Positions 44,218-55,221 of a stretch of 64,000 nucleotides of DNA are shown here, in pieces. Numbering within the stretch: position 1 is the stretch's first letter; each line of letters opens with the position of its first letter. This stretch comes from Protopterus annectens (Eukaryota; Chordata; Ceratodontiformes; Protopteridae): assembly GCF_019279795.1 (NCBI RefSeq), contig NC_056748.1, forward strand, positions 605,819,636 to 605,883,635, read 5' to 3'. A program made the position numbers and the translations under genes. The notes under the pieces are model-generated. The model saw nothing but the letters and a program-made list of their open reading frames with translations. It was not told where the DNA came from and did not search any database.

Positions 44218-44783
44218 TCACTTGAGAATGTTGAAAAACTGAAATCCTGAATTTCAGTTTTTCAAAATTCAATGCCCAAAATCTTTAAACTGGGAAACAT
44301 CAGAAGCGTGAAATTCAAAATCCTGAAGTTAAGAGCTTCTGGTGTTTCGATGTGTGAATGGATAGGTGTAAGTTAGTATGCATGAGTGTGCAGGTTACGG
44401 GCTTTAGTGTATGTTAGTGTGTGTTTTGGCTGTGATGTGTGTGTGTGTGCAAGGGGCTGTGAAATGTGTGGGAGTGAGTTACCTTTGTGTGTGTGATTGT
44501 GCGATCTCGTAGTTAGTATATGTAAGTAGGGGGTATGGGGGTGCAGCCCCCCACGTGGGGGGGTGCATGGGGGCTTGCCCCCCTGCTTGTCTGTAGTGTA
44601 GGATTATATGTTTGATTGTGGGGGGACATTGTGTGTATGTGTATGTGTGTGGTGTATTTGTAGTGTAGGTTCACGATTTTAAGTTTCACAGTTATGGGGT
44701 TTTGAGATTTAAAGCTATCGGGCATAGAATTTTGAAAAACTGAAATTCGGGATTTCAGTTTTTTGAGATTCTCAAGTGAATCC
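44216..44783 (-). mobile_element. MITE with hairpin-type inverted ends, copy 2
   Basis: A 568-bp element between two TA tracts. Inverted ends of about 55 bp: GTTCACTTGAGAATGTTGAA..., at 44,217-44,270, and the complement of 44,727-44,783. Each end is itself a hairpin, AAAACTGAAATCC/TGAATTTCAGTTTT. The interior is G/T-rich on this strand, with a core of G- and C-runs (about 44,545-44,585) that matches the cores at 1.2 kb and 58.9 kb in complement. No coding capacity. The TA-rich flanks suggest a TA-type target; the exact duplication cannot be read inside a TA repeat. Confidence 0.8.
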
Positions 44784-44788
44784 ATATA

Positions 44789-44840
<52 letters not shown>

Positions 44841-44863
44841 TATACATATATATATATAGACAT

Positions 44864-44937
<74 letters not shown>
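44784..44937 (+). repeat. (TA)n(CA)n microsatellite, right of MITE
   Basis: TA tracts with GACATATACATA interruptions, then about 28 bp of CA. The long Tyr-Ile and Cys-Val frames here are artefacts. Confidence 0.95.
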
Positions 44938-44941
<4 letters not shown>

Positions 44942-45387
44942 CTCAGTTATGGCAGTAGAACAGCAGGGTTAGGTAAGAATGTCATATGGATCAAAGGTAT
45001 CATCTTTTGCCAAATTAAGCCATAACAGATAATTGTATAAAGGAGAAGAATTTAAGTATGACACGGATAGGTTACTTAAAAGCCTTTGACAGCATTCAAC
45101 ATTTATGGATAAAGGGATGCTTACAGATATATAAGATATACCCTTCATTGATCAACTACATTACAGTGACCATGAAATAATAGCAAATGAATTTGCAGCT
45201 GACCCACAACAAAAGGCAAACTAGTGTTCCAGGGATAAAAATTCAAAGGGGGATTTTTTTTTGTCACCGCTACTGTTTTGTCTTCCCTTATCCCATTAAA
45301 CTATTTACTTAATAGATTAGGCTATTATGCTTAACTCCCAGAAACCTCATTTTAAAGACATCTCATCTTTTTTTTTTTATTTTAAAC

Positions 45388-46430
45388 TATGACGACTATG
45401 TTCTTCAAAACATAAAGAAAACCCATCATAAACTTGGTATGCTGTACAGGAACAATCGCTTCCTCTCACACCATACCAGACATACTCTTGCCTTGACTTA
45501 CCTCCTTCCCTCCCTAATGTATGGTGCATCCCTGTTAACCAACCTATCTGCATTCATCACTTCTAAATTAGAAAACTGATATAGCAAAATTTACAAATTT
45601 GCCCCAACTCCAAAAACTCCTCCCATCACTGTATTGCCCTTCAATCTCTAAATTGGCTAGAACTCCCAAACTATCTGGACTACCTCCAACTCATCACAGT
45701 GCATAAAGTACTCTTTAACTCTAACAAATGCCCTGCCCTTACAAACATCCTACTCCCTTACATCCCTAATAGAACTCTTTGGTCATCTCACCAAAAGTTA
45801 ATTACTGTCCATAAACCTGACCGTCCACCTGGACAACTTCTCCTCTCTTTTTCCATAGCCAAAAAATGGAATTCTCTTCCTCCTACCTTAAGGACAATGG
45901 AGAATGTGGAAAACTTTAGAACTCAGCTTCATTCCTACCTCTCCTCTATCTGGAAATGTACCTGCATTCTCCCAACCTAGCTCACCCCCCTTCTAACCCT
46001 TCAACACCTAAGCTCTGTACTAACCTTCTCTACAAAAGGAATAATAACTCGTCAATACTTTTTCTACATTGCAACCTCCCATATCTAGAAAATCTTGTTT
46101 GTTCGAGTATGCTATTATAAATATGACTCCAAACTTGCTAATGTCCTCAACTTGATAACTACAATAGTTTTTAGACCAATTTTGTAAATACTTTTCTTTA
46201 AACAGCATATATTTTTGTATTTCTACTTTGCATTTGCTGTGTACTTATATTCTGTGTATTTACTTGAATTTGTATCCTACTGTGTTTTGTATTGTATTCT
46301 GTTTCCCATTGTATTTTGTATTGTTGGAGTTTTGCTCCCTGGGCTTCCACTGAAAACAGGCTCTTTGGTCCCAGTGGACTTCCCCGGTCATGAAACTGGA
46401 AATAAATAAATAAATACATTTTATATAAAT
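45388..46430 (+). mobile_element. L2-like LINE, 5'-truncated, inserted in R4 copy C
   Basis: Coding remains: KLGMLYRNNRFLSHHTRHTL (about 45,430-45,490) and LLPSLMYGASLLTNL (about 45,505-45,550), then a 93-codon frame (45,699-45,980) with the C-terminal LINE signature IAKKWNSLPPTLRTMENVENF (family: A...WNSLP..IR....F). The 3' UTR ends GGGCTTCCACTGAAAACAGG, CCCAGTGGACTTCCCCGGTC and an AAATAAATAAATAAAT tail (46,343-46,415). Tails at 12.2 kb and 58.5 kb match. It could belong to an L2 sister clade; the RT core is lacking. Confidence 0.75.
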
Positions 46431-46620
46431 CTTTGTATTCCATCAGAAGAGGAGCTGAAAAATGTAACTACAAATGGTTAAAATTTTCTCAGGGGATATA
46501 AGAATGATATTTAGTCTTGATAAATGTGCAAAAGCAATATTTAAATGTAGAAAGCTGCAGTACCAGGAAACTATCAACTTGGGACAGCAATATGATATAA
46601 AAGAACTTGAGCAGGAGGGA

Positions 46621-48607
46621 ACAGAAGAACAAAACTGTTGCAAAAAAGTCTAAAATCCCATGATTGGAGGAACTCCCTGTCAGCCTCAGTAAGAAGCTGA
46701 GATCCCTCATAAAATCCTCCAAAGCTAGTTATGAAAACAAAATTGCCACTGATTCTAAAGACAACCACAAAGCATTCTATAGCTATGTCAAGAATCTCAA
46801 TGGCAACACTCAGATCTGCTCTGAGTTACAGCACAATGGCACTAAATATACTGAACCAACTGATATTGCCAACATCCTGGCAGATAGGTTCAGTGCTAAC
46901 TTTACCCCCCCCCCCTCACCCCTAAAGGGCCCATCTCTATACCGGAAGAATGCAAAGTTCCTGTAATCACAGCTGCACAGGTAAAAACCTCACTCTCCAA
47001 AGCCAAGAACACAGCATCCATGGGACCTGACAACATCCCAGACTGCATTCCACACAAACTACAGAATGAACTGGCACCCCACCTAAGCACCATGTTCATT
47101 CATAGCCTCACCTCAGGCTTTGTGCCAATTGAATGGCGCTGAGCGATGGTTATCCCACTCCACAAAGGGGGAGCCATGACAGACCCCGGGAACTACTGCC
47201 CCATTAGCCTGACGAGCCTGGTCTGCAAGGCCATGGAATGTATCATCATGGAACTCATAAGCAAAGACATTGGTAATCTCCAAACTCTGGACGCCACACA
47301 GTTCAGGTTTGTAAAAGGCAGATCATGTCTCCTAAACCTGATAGATTTCTTTGAAGCAGTCACCAAAGCCATAGATGAGGGTAAGGTGGTTCACACAGCC
47401 TATCTAGATCTCACCAAGGCTTTTGACACCATCCCCCACTCTGGAATTGTAGATACACTCACTAAACTAGGTATAAATCCCTATGTCACAAGATGGGTTG
47501 CCAACTGGCTTACTGACAGAACCCACACTGTGAAAGTAGCAGACTCCAAATCCAACTTCAGACCAGTGACAAGTGGTGTACTACAGGGTTCAGTCCTGGG
47601 TCCTCTCCTGTTTGGTATCGACTTCTCTGAAGTACAGACTAACACAGAAGGTCTTTGGCTGACTAAGTTCGCAGATGACTGCAAACTAGGACACATAATC
47701 AAAACTCCTAACAATGTGGACATCCTACAAAAGGGCCTCACTAAGACAGATGCCTGGTGTCAAAGCCATGGCCTCAAGCTCAATGCCAAAAAGTGCATTG
47801 TCATCACCTTTAGTAAAAACTCTGTACCCATGAACTACCACATAGGTGGTAGTCTACTTAACACTGAAAGTGTGATAAGAGACCTTGGGACACAGGTAGA
47901 CAGTAGTCTCTCCTTTGATAATCACATCGCCACAGTGGTCAGAAAATCCTTCTACATGGCACACCTCATCACAAAAGATTTCTCATCCAGAAAAAAAGAG
48001 GTCATTGTTCCCCTCTACTCATCACTCATCAGACCCATTGTAGAGTACAACGCACCTTTTGGTATATACCTCACAAGACATCTGTAACAACTGGAAAGGC
48101 CGCAGAAATACCTCACAAAGAGGATTACTAGCCCCAAACAGATGCCCTATGCAGACCGTCTCAAAAATCTCCAGCTTTACTTCGTTGCATATCACCTACT
48201 CAGAGGCGATCTCTGCCTAACATACAAAGCTATGTCAAACCCAGAGCTGTTGGACATGCTCCACTTAAAGAAATCCCAATCCCTCCGAGCTACACGCTCT
48301 AGGGACCTAAACCTTGTCACCACAATAAACAGAACATGCTGGAGGGATAGATTCCTGTCCCAGAGACTTCCCATACTCTGGAACAGGATACCTATCTATG
48401 TTAAACAAAGCTCCTCATTAGCACTCTTCAAGAAAAATCTTGATGATTGGATGGGAAATAGGAAATTCTCCCCGGGGATCACTTCTGTGGCTCTGCTTGA
48501 CAGGGACACAGGAAAATAATTTTCTTGGGTGGCAAAAGCCAGGGTACCTTTTTGGCTAGGCTTATATAGGCCCTAGAGCCAATAGCCTAGTACCTAGCTA
48601 TGAACCT
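46621..48607 (+). mobile_element. Young CR1-type LINE inserted in R4 copy C
   Basis: A 5'-truncated copy starting just before the RT and ending AGCCTAGTACCTAGCTATGA then ACCTA (48,583-48,607), after which the R4 reading resumes (TTTGGGAATAGATGAAGG). It contains the longest intact frame of the window and has few disablements, so it is one of the most recent insertions. It is closely related to the CR1 at 22.4-25.9 kb. Confidence 0.9.
46664..48519 (+). pseudogene. CR1 ORF2 RT region, nearly intact
   Basis: The product would be the RT half of CR1 ORF2. Pieces: 46,664-46,966 (ELPVSLSKKLRSLIKSSKAS...LADRFSANF), a frameshift at a C-run (46,907-46,916), a TGA at about 47,141, then an open frame from 47,146 to 48,087 with SLTSLVCKAMECIIMELI, the FVKGRSCLLNLIDFFEAV block, motif A AYLDLTKAFDTIPH (about 47,397), motif B region TSGVLQGSVLGPLLFG (about 47,570), and motif C KFADDCKLG with both catalytic Asp residues (about 47,665). 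A single TAA at 48,085, in a position where the family has Gln, separates the last 125 codons (48,142-48,519), which end in the CWRDRFLSQRLPILWNRIP block. The endonuclease is absent by truncation. Confidence 0.9.
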
Positions 48608-49960
48608 ATTTGGGAATAGATGAAGGATCAACAATAAAATATAAGCAAATTCAAATAAAGTTTAGTAAGGAATACTCTAGACAGCTAAAACTGATAGTGA
48701 AAACTGCCTTGAATCTAAAGTAATGTCCAAGCTATAAATCAGTTTGTTCTTCCTGTACTAATTTACAGTTTTGGTGTGATCATCTGGCCCAAAAAATGAT
48801 TGGATTGATTGGACACGAAAAGAAGAAAAATGTTTTATGCTAATCAAATGATATATAAAAATCAGTGTATACTCCTCGCTTGGAAGGAGGTATAGGCCTC
48901 CTCAAAACTGATTATGTGTATATATCTGCAATTGTGGGACTGTATACATATTTGCAGACCTCAACAGATCCAAACATAGTGATAGTTTTAAAACAGAGAA
49001 GAAGTCTAAGATGACATCTTTGCTTTGTCTAGCATAAGTATTTCATTGTCAAGCAGAAATGGAAATCAAACCAGAAATAGACAAAAATCATACAGCAACT
49101 GTATGTGCAAAAAAACAAAAGACAGTATATATGGAGAAGGATCACACGAAAAGGAAAGAAATGTGGAATATTCATAAATAAAGTGGAAAGTACAGAGATT
49201 TCCTGGAGCAACCATATGTTAACCAAAAGTTTATACAGGAATGGTTAAGGAGGGGTGAATTGAAACCAGAAGATGAAAGGTTGATAAGGGCAGCCCAAGG
49301 TACTGGACTGCATACATGTTTGTTTACAAAATCCATTGAAAAGATGGGAGAAACAGACAAATGCAGGTTTTGTAAAACATAACTGGATACAGTCACACAT
49401 CTTGTTGCTGGGCATGATACACTCATGACAGAGGACATGTATAATGAAAGGCACAATAATGCGGCAAGGCCATTGCACTGGTGATTGTGCAAACATTATA
49501 ATATAGAAGCAGCTGAGAAGCATTACAAACATGAACCACAAAGCATTATAGAGAATGATGAAGTGTATATCACACAGGATCATCCATTACCAATAGATGC
49601 AAGAAAACCAGATATAGTAGTCCATGAAAAAACACAAAAGTAGCTTTGATTATTGAAATTTTTACATCCAGTGATTACAGTGTCTTATGTACAAAGAGAG
49701 ACACAGTCATAAAATATCGGGATTTCCAGGTAGAAGCAATAGCAATGTGGAAGAAAGATACCTATACCGTTCTAATAGTAGTTAGAGCAATGGTTCTAAT
49801 AAAAAGGAATTTACAGTCATACTTAGATATGTTACCAATGCATGTATTTACAGTCATACTTAGATATGTTACCAATGCATGAAACTATGTATGAATTACA
49901 GAAGGAGTCATTACTGGGCACATTGTGGGTGCTGAGAAGAGCACTTTTGGCTAACAACAA
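48608..49960 (+). pseudogene. R4 copy C, C-terminal zinc and endonuclease region
   Basis: After YLGIDEGSTIKYK (48,610) the thumb region reads KEYSRQLKLIVKTALNLK, then GGIGLLKTDYVYISAIVGLY (about 48,890-48,945). A CRFCKT...DTVTHLVAGHD block (about 49,361-49,420) fits the CCHC/CCHH zinc motif placed before the endonuclease in this clade. The endonuclease-like block reads ARKPDIVV (about 49,600), frameshifts at about 49,640, then VALIIEIFTSSDYSVL, IKYRDFQVEAIAMW (about 49,708-49,755) and LLGTLWVLRRALL (about 49,912-49,950). PD...E with the following K.YRD matches the restriction-enzyme-like endonuclease of R2/R4 elements. Confidence 0.8.
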
Positions 49961-50339
49961 AGAGTGAAATGGTACTAATTTCATGAACTCTAGTTATACC
50001 CCATATTTGGAATAGAATCAATTCCTGTCATGGTATTAGAAACACAACAACTTGGAGAAATTGAACTATGAGATACCTTTATTATGACTGCACAGTATCG
50101 GAAATATTTTTGTGAGGATGCAGTTGATTTTCCACGTATTCAATCTTTGCTTTCACACTACAAATTCTTTTTGCCATTCCTGGTTTCTCACAAGCTACAC
50201 AATATAAAATATTAGGATAATGTACAGGGAGTTTCCAAAAAGTAGACAAACCCTCTAGAACTAAAGACCGTCTTTTAAGTCTGTTATGACTACATGGCAT
50301 CTCCTCATCCCACCATAGCAGACCCTAAATCCATCAATG
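49961..50339. other. R4 3' UTR or unassigned sequence
   Basis: May include the 3' UTR of copy C. A 72-codon minus-strand frame (50,300-50,082) is Lys/Cys-containing but not recognised. Confidence 0.35.
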
Positions 50340-51890
50340 TTACTTTTGGCAGTGGAAGTCTGACCTACTTTTGAGACTGCCATCACTTGACACACTTAAA
50401 CTCTCCTTTCTCCTTGTTTAGGAGAAGGGTTTTATCCAGTGTTGCTTCTTTTACCAAGTTTTATATGTTATCCCGTAGTAACCTTAAATTTTCAAAAGAT
50501 GCATTTCATCACATTCCTAGATCCACATGTCAGAAGTTGCTAAGGTTTTCTGAGTATGGATCATCTTATAAGTTTCTCTGCATTGTCCTTTGGTCTATCC
50601 ACTGCCATAAGAGTATATACAAAGTGTCTAGCTGTTGCAATTGCCTACACAGACTGCGAAGTGTTCGCATATTTTCTCATTTAGATAACTGACCTTTCTT
50701 TACACAGTGTTTTTCAAAGTGTCAGGAATCACTCACTTGGGTAAGGAATGTCCTTCACAGGCTGGGATGTCAACAGAATTTACAGATGTCTTTTTTGACT
50801 AATTCTCACAAGATTATTCTCCTAGGGTGCCTCTAGGATATATCAGTTCAAAGAGCTTTTTGTTTCTTGTGAAAAAGTATAGCTATATTTAGATATGTTC
50901 CTTAGTGCTTTTCTACTTAGACTACAATCTTAACAAGCTGGTTCCTCAGGATTCTGGGTCTCATGGCATGTATGATTCTCATGATACCTGTTGCAGGACT
51001 CCACACGAGAAAAATCTATTTTGGTATCTATAATTTGTATGATCCCAACATCTGCAACCCCTCACAATTCAGTTTCCAGTTAGATTTTTGTGAATAGGAA
51101 GATTTTTTTGCAGGATACACCATATTTTTCAAAATTCAGGCCTCTCATTTCCCCTTCTAACTCAGACTTTGCTTGGGGAGTAGTCTATGGGGATAAAAGT
51201 TCCAGCTCTTTGGTACAGAGAAGATAGGCCAAATACATAAAATTAAGAGAGATATTGGCACTTATAGATGTTCTCAACTCTATTTCTTTTTTGGTCCCTG
51301 GGATCCTTAGAAGTGTTTACTGTAAATATCACAATGATATGGTACATAAACAAGCAAGCAGAGACTATTTTTTACTGTTTATGCAAACTAGCCAAGGTAG
51401 CCTTGGATTTAGCCTTTCAGCACAATCTCACTCTACAAGCATTTTACATACTGTCAGAGCAAAAGTGTGTTGCAGACAAGCTGAGCAGGACTGAGACAGA
51501 TGTTCATGAATGAAAATTGTATTGGGGTTTTCCAAGATTTGATTTATCTGTGGGGAGCACTTTAATAGGTCTTCAGCTTCCACTCTTAACTATTATTTGG
51601 CAAATGTCTCCTTCAAGTCCCCATTCTTGAAGGTCTGGAAGACTGATGTCTTTTCTTTAAATTAGACAGGAATTTTCTTGCATAGTTTTCTACCCATATC
51701 CAGTCATATTCACAGTCTTTCTGAGGATTCAGGACTCTCAAAAGATTGTTGTGGTGTCTCCCTTCTGGCCCAGACAACAGTCATCCTGTCTTCTTTTGAA
51801 ATGGCCAGGGGCATCACAATCTTCTCACAGACTGGTTCTACTCATATAAGACCAGGGGTGTTTGATATATTCCAATCATAACATATGAAG
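50340..51890 (+). mobile_element. DIRS-like retrotransposon RT/RNase H remnant
   Basis: Shifted frames show KDAFHHIPRSTCQKLLRFSE (about 50,497-50,556; family KDAY.HIPI....KFLRF), YKFLCIVLWS, RLRSVRIFSHLDN (about 50,650-50,690; family LR..GI....YLDD, second Asp lost), RILGLMACMILMIPV (about 50,950-50,995), and the RNase H end MIWYINKQAETIF (about 51,335; family YINKQGGT) with EQKCVADKLSR (about 51,457; family N..AD.LSR). A block HSFLPISSHIHSLSED...VSLLAQTTV (51,680-51,775) fits the linker after RNase H. No tyrosine recombinase remains were seen. Multiple frameshifts. Confidence 0.75.
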
Positions 51891-51897
51891 AGCATAA

Positions 51898-52247
51898 TAC
51901 AGTTGTGTAAAAAGACTTATAATAGTAGGTGATCACTGTCACAGTAGCTGCTCCCCCTTGTTTGTGCATGTTTTTGTACCAGGGTGTTATTATTTTCTTA
52001 GCATTGTCCTTCACAGGGCTTTAGCTTCCCACTGTCTGTTGGCATGAAAACTCTGAAGGGCTTGACAGCCAAGCCTGAATTTTAGACAGCTCAGCTCAAT
52101 GGTTTGGGTGTATGGAAGGTGCCCTGAAGTTGTGGAAGCTGGCTGGCTGTTATATCTTTAGCAGGCTATAACCCTTATAGCTTAGGCTACTACAGCAGTG
52201 AACATTTGAGCATCTACTGCTATGGTAAGTTTACTTACACAACTGTA
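51898..52247. repeat. 350-bp segment with 13-bp inverted ends, next to DIRS
   Basis: TACAGTTGTGTAA at 51,898-51,910 is repeated in perfect complement at 52,235-52,247 (TTACACAACTGTA). DIRS elements have inverted terminal repeats and an internal region complementary to both ends, so this may be the end region of the DIRS-like element to its left. A small independent DNA element is the alternative. Confidence 0.45.
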
Positions 52248-52839
52248 CTTTCTCTTAATCCTCTTAATCCTAATTTCCTTCTTTGTTGTAATGGAAACTT
52301 CCTGTAAATGGTCATCCTCCAAATTCCTTTGTAGCAGCAGCAAATATTCTTATTCTGTGCTAAAGTTGCTGAGCAGGATCATACTACAGTGCAACAATAG
52401 ATGTATCTACACAAAAGAAACATGTTAGTACTGTAGTATACTGAATATATGAGTGATTGTGTTACATGTCCTGTTCTGTGCACTGGTGTAATGAGTATCA
52501 GGTTTATAGGTTTGTACTAAGCTTATAACCAAGGGACACAAAGAAGGTTGGCTGTGACACCTCTTGGCATTGAATATATTTTTTACTTTTGGTAAGAAGA
52601 TTATTTTCACACACCCCAGGCATGCATTCATTGTTTCCTATTTGATTATGTCTAGTAATGAAAGTAGGTATTGTGACACACACACACAAGGAGTTTTTTT
52701 TTCCTAAAGCAAGGAATGTGCGGGGTTATAAGCCTGTCACAACTGCAGGTGAAGCAGATTTTGCAGATGTGATTGAGCCTTTGGAATGGGAGTTAGGCAG
52801 GCTATTTTTTCTATGAAGGTGGAAAAGGTTAAAAAGGGC
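52248..52839. other. Unassigned sequence
   Basis: No recognised feature apart from a short CA run at 52,677-52,688. Confidence 0.35.
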
Positions 52840-53110
52840 AGAGACTTTCAATGCTTGAAAGGCTAAACAGAGATCACCCCTCAGTAGTCTGTATGAAAAA
52901 GACAAAAGGGATAGAGTTTAAAAAAAAACTTTCAGAGTAGCGTAGATTGTGTAGCCTAAAAATCTTTTGGGTCAGAAAGCTTTTGGGTCTTTCTAGTCAC
53001 TCAAGGTGCTTTGTGAGGTACATTCCAAAAGGGACACTGTATTCAGTTTATAAAGGGTCCAAGACTGCATAGAAGCTAGAGCAAATACCCCTATAGATCA
53101 TCTAAGCAAG
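52840..53110 (-). mobile_element. CR1-type LINE fragment, C-terminal region
   Basis: The complement reads NTVSLLECTSQST (about 53,045), PKAF.PKRFLGYTIYATLKV, LYPFCLFHTDY.GVISV (about 52,920-52,870). These align with YNAPFGMYLTKP..., the L.RRIWGLKHLPYTDRLKAL block and LYSVSYRFLRGDLCL of the better CR1 copies. Heavily decayed. Confidence 0.6.
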
Positions 53111-54879
53111 GTAGAAGAATTTTCTCAAAACTAAGGCATAATGAAAGAAAGATTGTTATCACTGTAGGAACCACATAGGTATCACCCACTGTGTACTGAT
53201 ATGAGGAGCCCAAATGGAAGAAGTAGCCTGTTCCACTTAGGTGATATTACCATGCAGCAGAATATAGTGAAACTCTATTCACAGGTACTTTTGCTCTGCT
53301 AACTGTGTTGTCCTCTGCAGCTTTTACACCTGCTTAATAATCCTGTACTTCCCCTTCTGTCTTAGCTAGCTTATAAAGTCTACACTGCAATCCTATAGAA
53401 CTGCCTACTTTGCAGTTTTGCATTTACCTGCTGTACTGTCTCATTTAGCTCAAACGATGATTGTAAACATCAACCTTGCTTGTCCTCTTACTTGCTACAC
53501 ATGCAACAGTACCTTGTTTTTGTAACATAACTCTTGCATAGCCCTGCCTGTTTCTGTGTTCTTCCTTCCCTGTAGACCATCTCGTCATCTTCAGATATAT
53601 TATTTAATGCAGTTTTTTATTACCACACTGAAGTATCCTGCACAGCCTCCTGACTTGCTTATGAGGATACCAAGCTGGAATATGCTTTCTTAGAAGGACT
53701 AGCATAGTTAGATAGTTAGACAGCATGATGGCATGTAATTTAGCTATGAGTACTCACTCTGCCAAGGCTAGGAAGTGCAAGATTAGTAACCAGGAAGCTG
53801 CTGACCATACTTCATAAAAAAAAAAACAAACAAAAAAAAAAACTACAGTATATCAGCATGTTGTGTTGCACCATTTAGGAACTTGAAGGACTCTCTGATG
53901 TATAACATCCCTGTGACTCAGAACAAGGTCAGGATGGGGAGTGAGATAAGACAGCTGTATATTTTGCCATTTACCAGTATGTGCCTGTGGTAAACAGAAA
54001 CATTCATTTGGTGACAATGTTCTCTTTGAAAACACAGTGTTCAGGGGGACTGTGTACCTTCATGAATTCAAAGGAAGAGCTCTGCAAGGACTGATGTGCC
54101 CAGGTGATACCAACTCATTGTCTCAGAATCTGTTAGCTGGGAATAGCTCAGCTATTCATGGTGCTATATTGGAGATGAGCAGAACCAAGTCTTGTCTTTC
54201 CCTTTGCCTTCAGACTTGGTTTCAGTTAAAGTGAAACAAAGAGTTTTTTTTAATTCTGCTGGAATTTGTTTCTTTGTACTGCTCTTCTCTTTTGTCAGCA
54301 TCTCTCCTTCAGGGTGGCACTACAGTAGTTTTATATGGAATGAGTGCACTCAGGTGATCTTTACTTTACCTTGTGTGCATTGTAATTAAGATTTTCTATG
54401 CATATAAATAAAACTAAATGCTGTAAATATACCCCCATCTATAGTATTTACCTTAGATGCTTACTCGCAACCAAAATATGATGCAGACATCTTACTAATT
54501 GCAGAAAATAACATATTTGGCTCAGTTTAACTACCTCAATTCTGAATTTCTGTACCATTAAAAATAAGTTATTCTGGTATGTCAATTGTATGAATTGCAT
54601 GACCTATGTCGGCCTTGCTGTACATTCATGATTCTTTAATTAAACAAACTGGTGTTAAGAAATCTATGTTAACAGGTCTATTACCTTGATTTACTGCCAG
54701 TGCATCATTTTCTTATGCTTTTAAAATAATGATGTTCATTGTTGTGCAGTTTACGAGCAAGATATCGCACTATAAAATAAATAATAAACAGCACCTGCTC
54801 AGTTTCATAGAATTTTTGTTGCAGGTTTCACAATCACTACAAGCATCAACATAAATTATAACATTGTCTTTCCCCTTTG

Positions 54880-54885
<6 letters not shown>
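53111..54885. other. Unassigned sequence
   Basis: No recognised feature. An A-rich run lies at 53,815-53,842. Confidence 0.4.

Positions 54886-54951
<66 letters not shown>
54886..54951 (+). repeat. (AC)n microsatellite
   Basis: About 66 bp, uninterrupted. Confidence 0.97.
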
Positions 54952-54954
<3 letters not shown>

Positions 54955-55155
54955 TTTTATGTCTCATTATTTTCAGAAGAAAATTTATCACATTATTACT
55001 ACATGTAAAATTAGTTTTATAGAACATGCACTAAAGTACTTTAACTGTAAAGTAAGTTCTTTATTTTTTCTGCATATAAGCAGGGTTATATGCTCTTACA
55101 TGTGCTCTTTGCTGAGCTCTTTGAGCTTTTTACAGAAATTATGTGCCATGTACAA

Positions 55156-55156
<1 letters not shown>

Positions 55157-55220
<64 letters not shown>
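55157..55220 (+). repeat. (GT)n(GA)n microsatellite
   Basis: About 51 bp of GT followed by 12 bp of GA. Confidence 0.97.

Positions 55221-55221
<1 letters not shown>

Larger units (their letters stand above)
44938..49960 (+). mobile_element. R4/Dong-clade LINE copy C, nested
   Basis: A third copy of the R4 family, from mid-RT (44,938; CTCAGTTATGGCAGTAGAAC matches copy B) to the C-terminus at about 49,960. It is split twice: by an L2-like LINE at about 45,388-46,430, between the codons of DDLKL and YSS of motif C, and by a CR1 at about 46,621-48,607 within EGVYKYLGIDEG. The 5' half is missing; the (CA)n/(TA)n tract and MITE lie there. It is the only copy that retains the C-terminal endonuclease region. 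Confidence 0.87.
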
